Below are positions 6,809-8,682 of a stretch of DNA of 8,682 bases, in pieces. This DNA comes from DATLED01 sp046597375 (GTDB lineage Bacteria; Actinomycetota; Acidimicrobiia; Acidimicrobiales; CADCTF01). The stretch's first letter is position 1. Every line of letters begins with the position of its first letter. A model generated the notes under the pieces. That model ran no database searches. It was given only the letters and a program-made list of their open reading frames with translations, and was not told the DNA's origin. The DNA is taken from positions 1-8,682 of the forward strand of contig JBKJKM010000003.1 in NCBI GenBank assembly GCA_046597375.1, read 5' to 3'. Both the position numbers and the translations under genes were made by a program.

Positions 6809-7687
6809 TCAGGTGCGGCCGATGGCGGCGGGGTCGCGGGGGTAGCCCTTGCCGGCGAGGATGGCGTCGGTCACGGGAGCGAGCAGATCGAGGAGCTCCT
6901 CGGCCTCGCCGCCCAGGGCGGCGACGAGCTCGGCCTCGCCGCCGTCGGTCATCTCCTCGACGACGGCGCGGAGCTGCTCTCCGGCCGGCGTGAACGTGGC
7001 GGGGTCGCCGTCGATGAACCCCCGCTCGCGCAGCGAGACGATGCCGGCCTCGATCTCTTCGGCGCTCCAGCCGCGGGTGCGGATGTAGCCGCCCACGGAC
7101 TGGTGCCACCACAGCTCGGTGAGCAGCGTGATCTCGACGGGCGTCAGGTGCATCGCCGTCCACGCCAGCACGTGGGAGTCACCACGGTGCTCGCGCACCA
7201 CGTCGGCGGCTCGCCAGAGGTCGCCGAGGGGGTCGCCGGGAAGCCCGAGTGATCGGAGGCCGGCGAACAGTGGTCGTCCGGCCACCGGCGCGGCGTCGGC
7301 CGCTCGCACCAGCAACTCGGTGGCGCGAGCGAGCTTGGCCGTGTCCTTGGCGGCGTCGCCGAGCAGCCGTTCGAGGGCGGCTCGCTGCCCGTCGAGGCGA
7401 GCGGCGAGGATGGTCGGGGCGTCGGTCTTCGACCACCCCTCCTCGACGGCCGGCACCACGATGGCCGGGTTGAAGACGGCGAAGGTTGCGGCCACCACTT
7501 CACCCGGCACTTCGCCCATGCAGGCGGCTCGGGAGCAGAAGTAGCCGGCGCCGAACCCGGGGAGCCCGAGCTTCTCGTAGTTCGCATGCACCTCGGGGAC
7601 GAAGTACACGCTCGACGCCAGCGGTTCGATCACGTCCCACAGACGGCGGCTGACGGAACGGACATGAACGGCATCGAGACTGGCCAT
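6809..7687 (-). CDS. SCO6745-family protein (HTH_67-type)
   Basis: The 292-aa protein is recognised by the family's general pattern: an N-terminal helical region with Y-F-V-P-E-V (28-33), the G-Y-F-C-S-R-A-A-C-M-G segment (48-58), then F-N-P (72-74), G-R-P-L-F-A-G-L (137-144), R-E-H-R-G-D-S-H-V (165-173), R-G-W-S-A-E-E (205-211), R-G-F-I-D (222-226) and F-T-P-A-G (232-236). The last three suggest a winged-helix-like C-terminal half. The family is widespread in actinobacteria and its biochemical role is not established. No signal peptide or membrane segment is seen, so it should be cytoplasmic. From memory, related proteins often read F-A-S-R-A-A-P-M-G where this one has C51 and C56, giving a C-X4-C pair; this is worth checking. 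ATG 7687 is chosen because upstream codons run into the divergent glycosylase gene and a leaderless-type -10 precedes it. It is convergent with lhr. Confidence 0.85.
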   Translation of the reverse strand: MASLDAVHVRSVSRRLWDVIEPLASSVYFVPEVHANYEKLGLPGFGAGYFCSRAACMGEVPGEVVAATFAVFNPAIVVPAVEEGWSKTDAPTILAARLDGQRAALERLLGDAAKDTAKLARATELLVRAADAAPVAGRPLFAGLRSLGLPGDPLGDLWRAADVVREHRGDSHVLAWTAMHLTPVEITLLTELWWHQSVGGYIRTRGWSAEEIEAGIVSLRERGFIDGDPATFTPAGEQLRAVVEEMTDGGEAELVAALGGEAEELLDLLAPVTDAILAGKGYPRDPAAIGRT

Positions 7688-7690
7688 GAT
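7685..7690 (+). promoter_or_regulatory. nei: Probable -10 element, leaderless start of nei
   Basis: CATGAT is followed by exactly six bases and the GTG start at 7697, placing transcription start at the start codon. CATGAT shares four of six positions with TATAAT. Its first three bases are the complement of the ATG of the divergent SCO6745-family gene. No good SD precedes GTG, and a -35 box is not convincing (GACA at 7661-7664, spacer too long). Confidence 0.5.
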
Positions 7691-7693
7691 GAG

Positions 7694-7699
7694 AGTGTG
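7694..7699 (-). promoter_or_regulatory. Possible -10 element, leaderless start of the SCO6745-family gene
   Basis: On the - strand CACACT is followed by six bases and then ATG (7687-7685). It fits NANNNT but is the weakest of the four candidates. Its first three bases are the complement of the GTG start codon of nei. No Shine-Dalgarno is visible upstream of the ATG. Confidence 0.38.
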
Positions 7700-8509
7700 C
7701 CCGAGGGTGACACGATCTTCCGGGCGGCGGCGACGCTCGACCGCTGGTTGCGGGGCCGGGAGGTGACGGCGGCCCGCACCACCGTCGACCGATTGCCGGC
7801 CGGGAAGCTGGTCGGCCAGACCGTCGATGCCGTCGAGGCGCAGGCCAAGCACCTGCTGATCCGCTTCAGCGGCGGCAGCGTCCTGCACACCCACATGAAG
7901 ATGACCGGGTCGTGGCACGTGTACTCGGCCGGTGAGCGTTGGCAGAAGTCGCCGGCGCAGGCCCGTTTCGTGCTCGAGGCCGGTGATCGGGTCGCTGTGT
8001 GCTTCAACGCCCCGGTGGTCGAGCTGTTGGCAGCGGGCGGCGAACAACTGCACCCGTCATTGTCCGGCCTCGGGCCCGACGTCTTGAAGCCGCCGGTCGA
8101 CCTGGCCGAAGTGCGCCGGCGGGTGGCGCGCCGGCCGTTGACGCTGCCGGTCGGGGAGTTGCTGCTCGACCAACAACTCGTCTCGGGCATCGGCAACATC
8201 TGGCGCTGCGAGTCGCTGTTCGTGCAACGACTCGACCCCTGGCTGCACCGAAGCCAGCTCAGCGACGAGCGCCTCGACGAGGTGGTCACGGTGGCGGCCG
8301 AGATGATGATGCGGGCGGCGTCGCCTTCGGCGGCCGGAGGTCGCGACTTCGGCGGTGGCCCCGACCGGCCCTGGGTCTATGGGCGGTCGCGTCGACCCTG
8401 TTACCGGTGCCGCACGCCGATCAAGCTCGGGCACCTCGGGGCCCAGGCCCGGATGGTCTATTGGTGCCCGTCCTGCCAGTCGCCGGGTGCGGCACCGGCT
8501 CCCGCCTGA
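7697..8509 (+). CDS. nei: Fpg/Nei-family DNA glycosylase/AP lyase (Nei2-like)
   Basis: The 270-aa bifunctional base-excision repair enzyme removes oxidised bases and cleaves the AP site. The start is fixed by the family's mature N-terminus: the initiator is followed by P-E-G-D-T, so after Met removal P2 is the Schiff-base nucleophile and E3 the catalytic acid. K51 (in K-H-L-L-I) fits the conserved lyase lysine. M69 in M-K-M-T-G may be the void-filling residue. The helix-two-turn-helix DNA-binding motif is at about 155-172 (L-L-L-D-Q-Q-L-V-S-G-I-G-N-I-W). A zinc finger follows, with C235, C238, C257 and C260 (C-X2-C-X18-C-X2-C) and R252 before the second pair. Length is normal and all key residues are present. 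P-E-G-D-T and synteny with lhr favour a Nei2-type enzyme over classical Fpg (MutM); substrate preference cannot be read from sequence. It is divergent from the SCO6745-family gene with 9 bp between start codons. Confidence 0.93.
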   Translation: MPEGDTIFRAAATLDRWLRGREVTAARTTVDRLPAGKLVGQTVDAVEAQAKHLLIRFSGGSVLHTHMKMTGSWHVYSAGERWQKSPAQARFVLEAGDRVAVCFNAPVVELLAAGGEQLHPSLSGLGPDVLKPPVDLAEVRRRVARRPLTLPVGELLLDQQLVSGIGNIWRCESLFVQRLDPWLHRSQLSDERLDEVVTVAAEMMMRAASPSAAGGRDFGGGPDRPWVYGRSRRPCYRCRTPIKLGHLGAQARMVYWCPSCQSPGAAPAPA

Positions 8510-8525
8510 GCTCCCCGGGGGGACG

Positions 8526-8581
8526 GGGGTCAGGCGGAAGCGGTGCTGCGTCCCCGTCGCTCCGCCGGAGGGGTCAGGCGG
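8526..8581. repeat. 12-bp direct repeat at the end of the partial gene
   Basis: GGGGTCAGGCGG occurs at 8526-8537 and 8570-8581, 44 bp apart. The first copy contains the stop codon of the - strand gene. In the second copy the same bases are read in a different frame. It may be the trace of a small duplication or simply low-complexity GC sequence. Confidence 0.6.
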
Positions 8582-8682
8582 GAGGCCAGGGCATCGATGC
8601 GGGCTTCGACGAGCTTGCGCTCCTCGCAGGCCCGATAGGCGTTGCGCACCGCTCCGGCATTGCCGAGCGATCGGACGAGGCG
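8530..8682 (-). CDS. C-terminal fragment of an unrecognised gene (partial)
   Basis: An open - strand frame enters from the right edge and ends at TGA (8532-8530), giving 50 visible residues. The first 35 or so are amphipathic and probably helical (R-N-A-Y-R-A-C-E-E-R-K-L-V-E-A-R-I-D), possibly a coiled coil, followed by a Pro/Arg/Ser-rich disordered tail ending S-T-A-S-A. It is convergent with nei, with 20 bp between the stops (8510-8529) containing only a C-run/G-run stretch. I do not recognise the family. The gene body lies outside the window. Confidence 0.55.
   Translation of the reverse strand, partial: RLVRSLGNAGAVRNAYRACEERKLVEARIDALASRLTPPAERRGRSTASA

Noticed and set aside
7586..7696. 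Upstream ATG start for nei
   Set aside because: Fpg/Nei enzymes need Pro directly after the initiator as the catalytic nucleophile; only GTG 7697 gives V(M)-P-E-G-D-T.
7688..8053. N-terminal extension of the SCO6745-family protein into the glycosylase gene
   Set aside because: The extension is antisense to conserved catalytic and DNA-binding residues of Nei and shows no family resemblance; the family's N-terminal pattern begins close to ATG 7687.
8510..8529. Terminator between nei and the partial gene
   Set aside because: CCCC followed at once by a G-run has no loop, so it cannot form a normal hairpin, and no T-tract follows.
1..8682. CRISPR, tRNA/rRNA, insertion sequence, defence or biosynthetic system
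   Set aside because: No repeat-spacer pattern, cloverleaf, transposase or terminal inverted repeats were seen; lhr is a housekeeping repair helicase here and its neighbours do not form a recognisable defence operon.

Overview
The window is a roughly 70% G+C chromosomal segment with strong third-position GC bias, tightly packed genes and large spurious open frames opposite the real ones. The gene content (a long Lhr helicase, a Nei2-like Fpg/Nei glycosylase, an SCO6745-family protein) and probable leaderless starts point to an Actinomycetota bacterium. An Acidimicrobiia-type lineage is my guess and cannot be proved from this sequence alone. No mobile element, CRISPR array, tRNA or rRNA is visible.

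Layout. (1) Bases 1-1059, + strand: the tail of a probable upstream gene overlaps by ATGA with a gene for a secreted protein that has a Ser-rich stalk and a C-terminal membrane anchor. (2) Bases 1060-2214, - strand: an uncharacterised, N-terminally anchored membrane protein. Its stop codon directly abuts the stop of the previous gene. (3) Bases 2251-6675, + strand: a full-length lhr helicase gene that fills half the window. It is divergent from gene 2 across only 36 bp. (4) Bases 6676-6808: a 133-bp convergent intergenic region holding a GC hairpin and a larger imperfect palindrome. (5) Bases 6809-7687, - strand: an SCO6745-family (HTH_67-type) protein. (6) Bases 7697-8509, + strand: an Fpg/Nei DNA glycosylase, divergent from gene 5 with 9 bp between the start codons. 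(7) Bases 8530-8682, - strand: the C-terminal end of an unrecognised gene that runs off the window.

The recognisable functional theme is DNA repair. Lhr is a 3'-5' DNA translocase/helicase, and the Nei-type glycosylase starts base-excision repair of oxidised bases. The two genes are direct neighbours in mycobacteria (lhr/nei, Rv3296/Rv3297 from memory). Here the linkage is kept, but a reversed SCO6745-family gene lies between them.

The most distinctive signal is regulatory. All four genes at the two divergent junctions (2214/2251 and 7687/7697) lack a good Shine-Dalgarno sequence. Each has an NANNNT hexamer exactly six bases before its start codon, the geometry of leaderless sigma-70-type promoters. 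At the nei junction each gene's start codon lies inside the other gene's -10 hexamer. I do not see a clearly new multi-gene system. The best candidates for novelty are this interlocked promoter, the intergenic palindrome, and the two unnamed membrane or secreted proteins.
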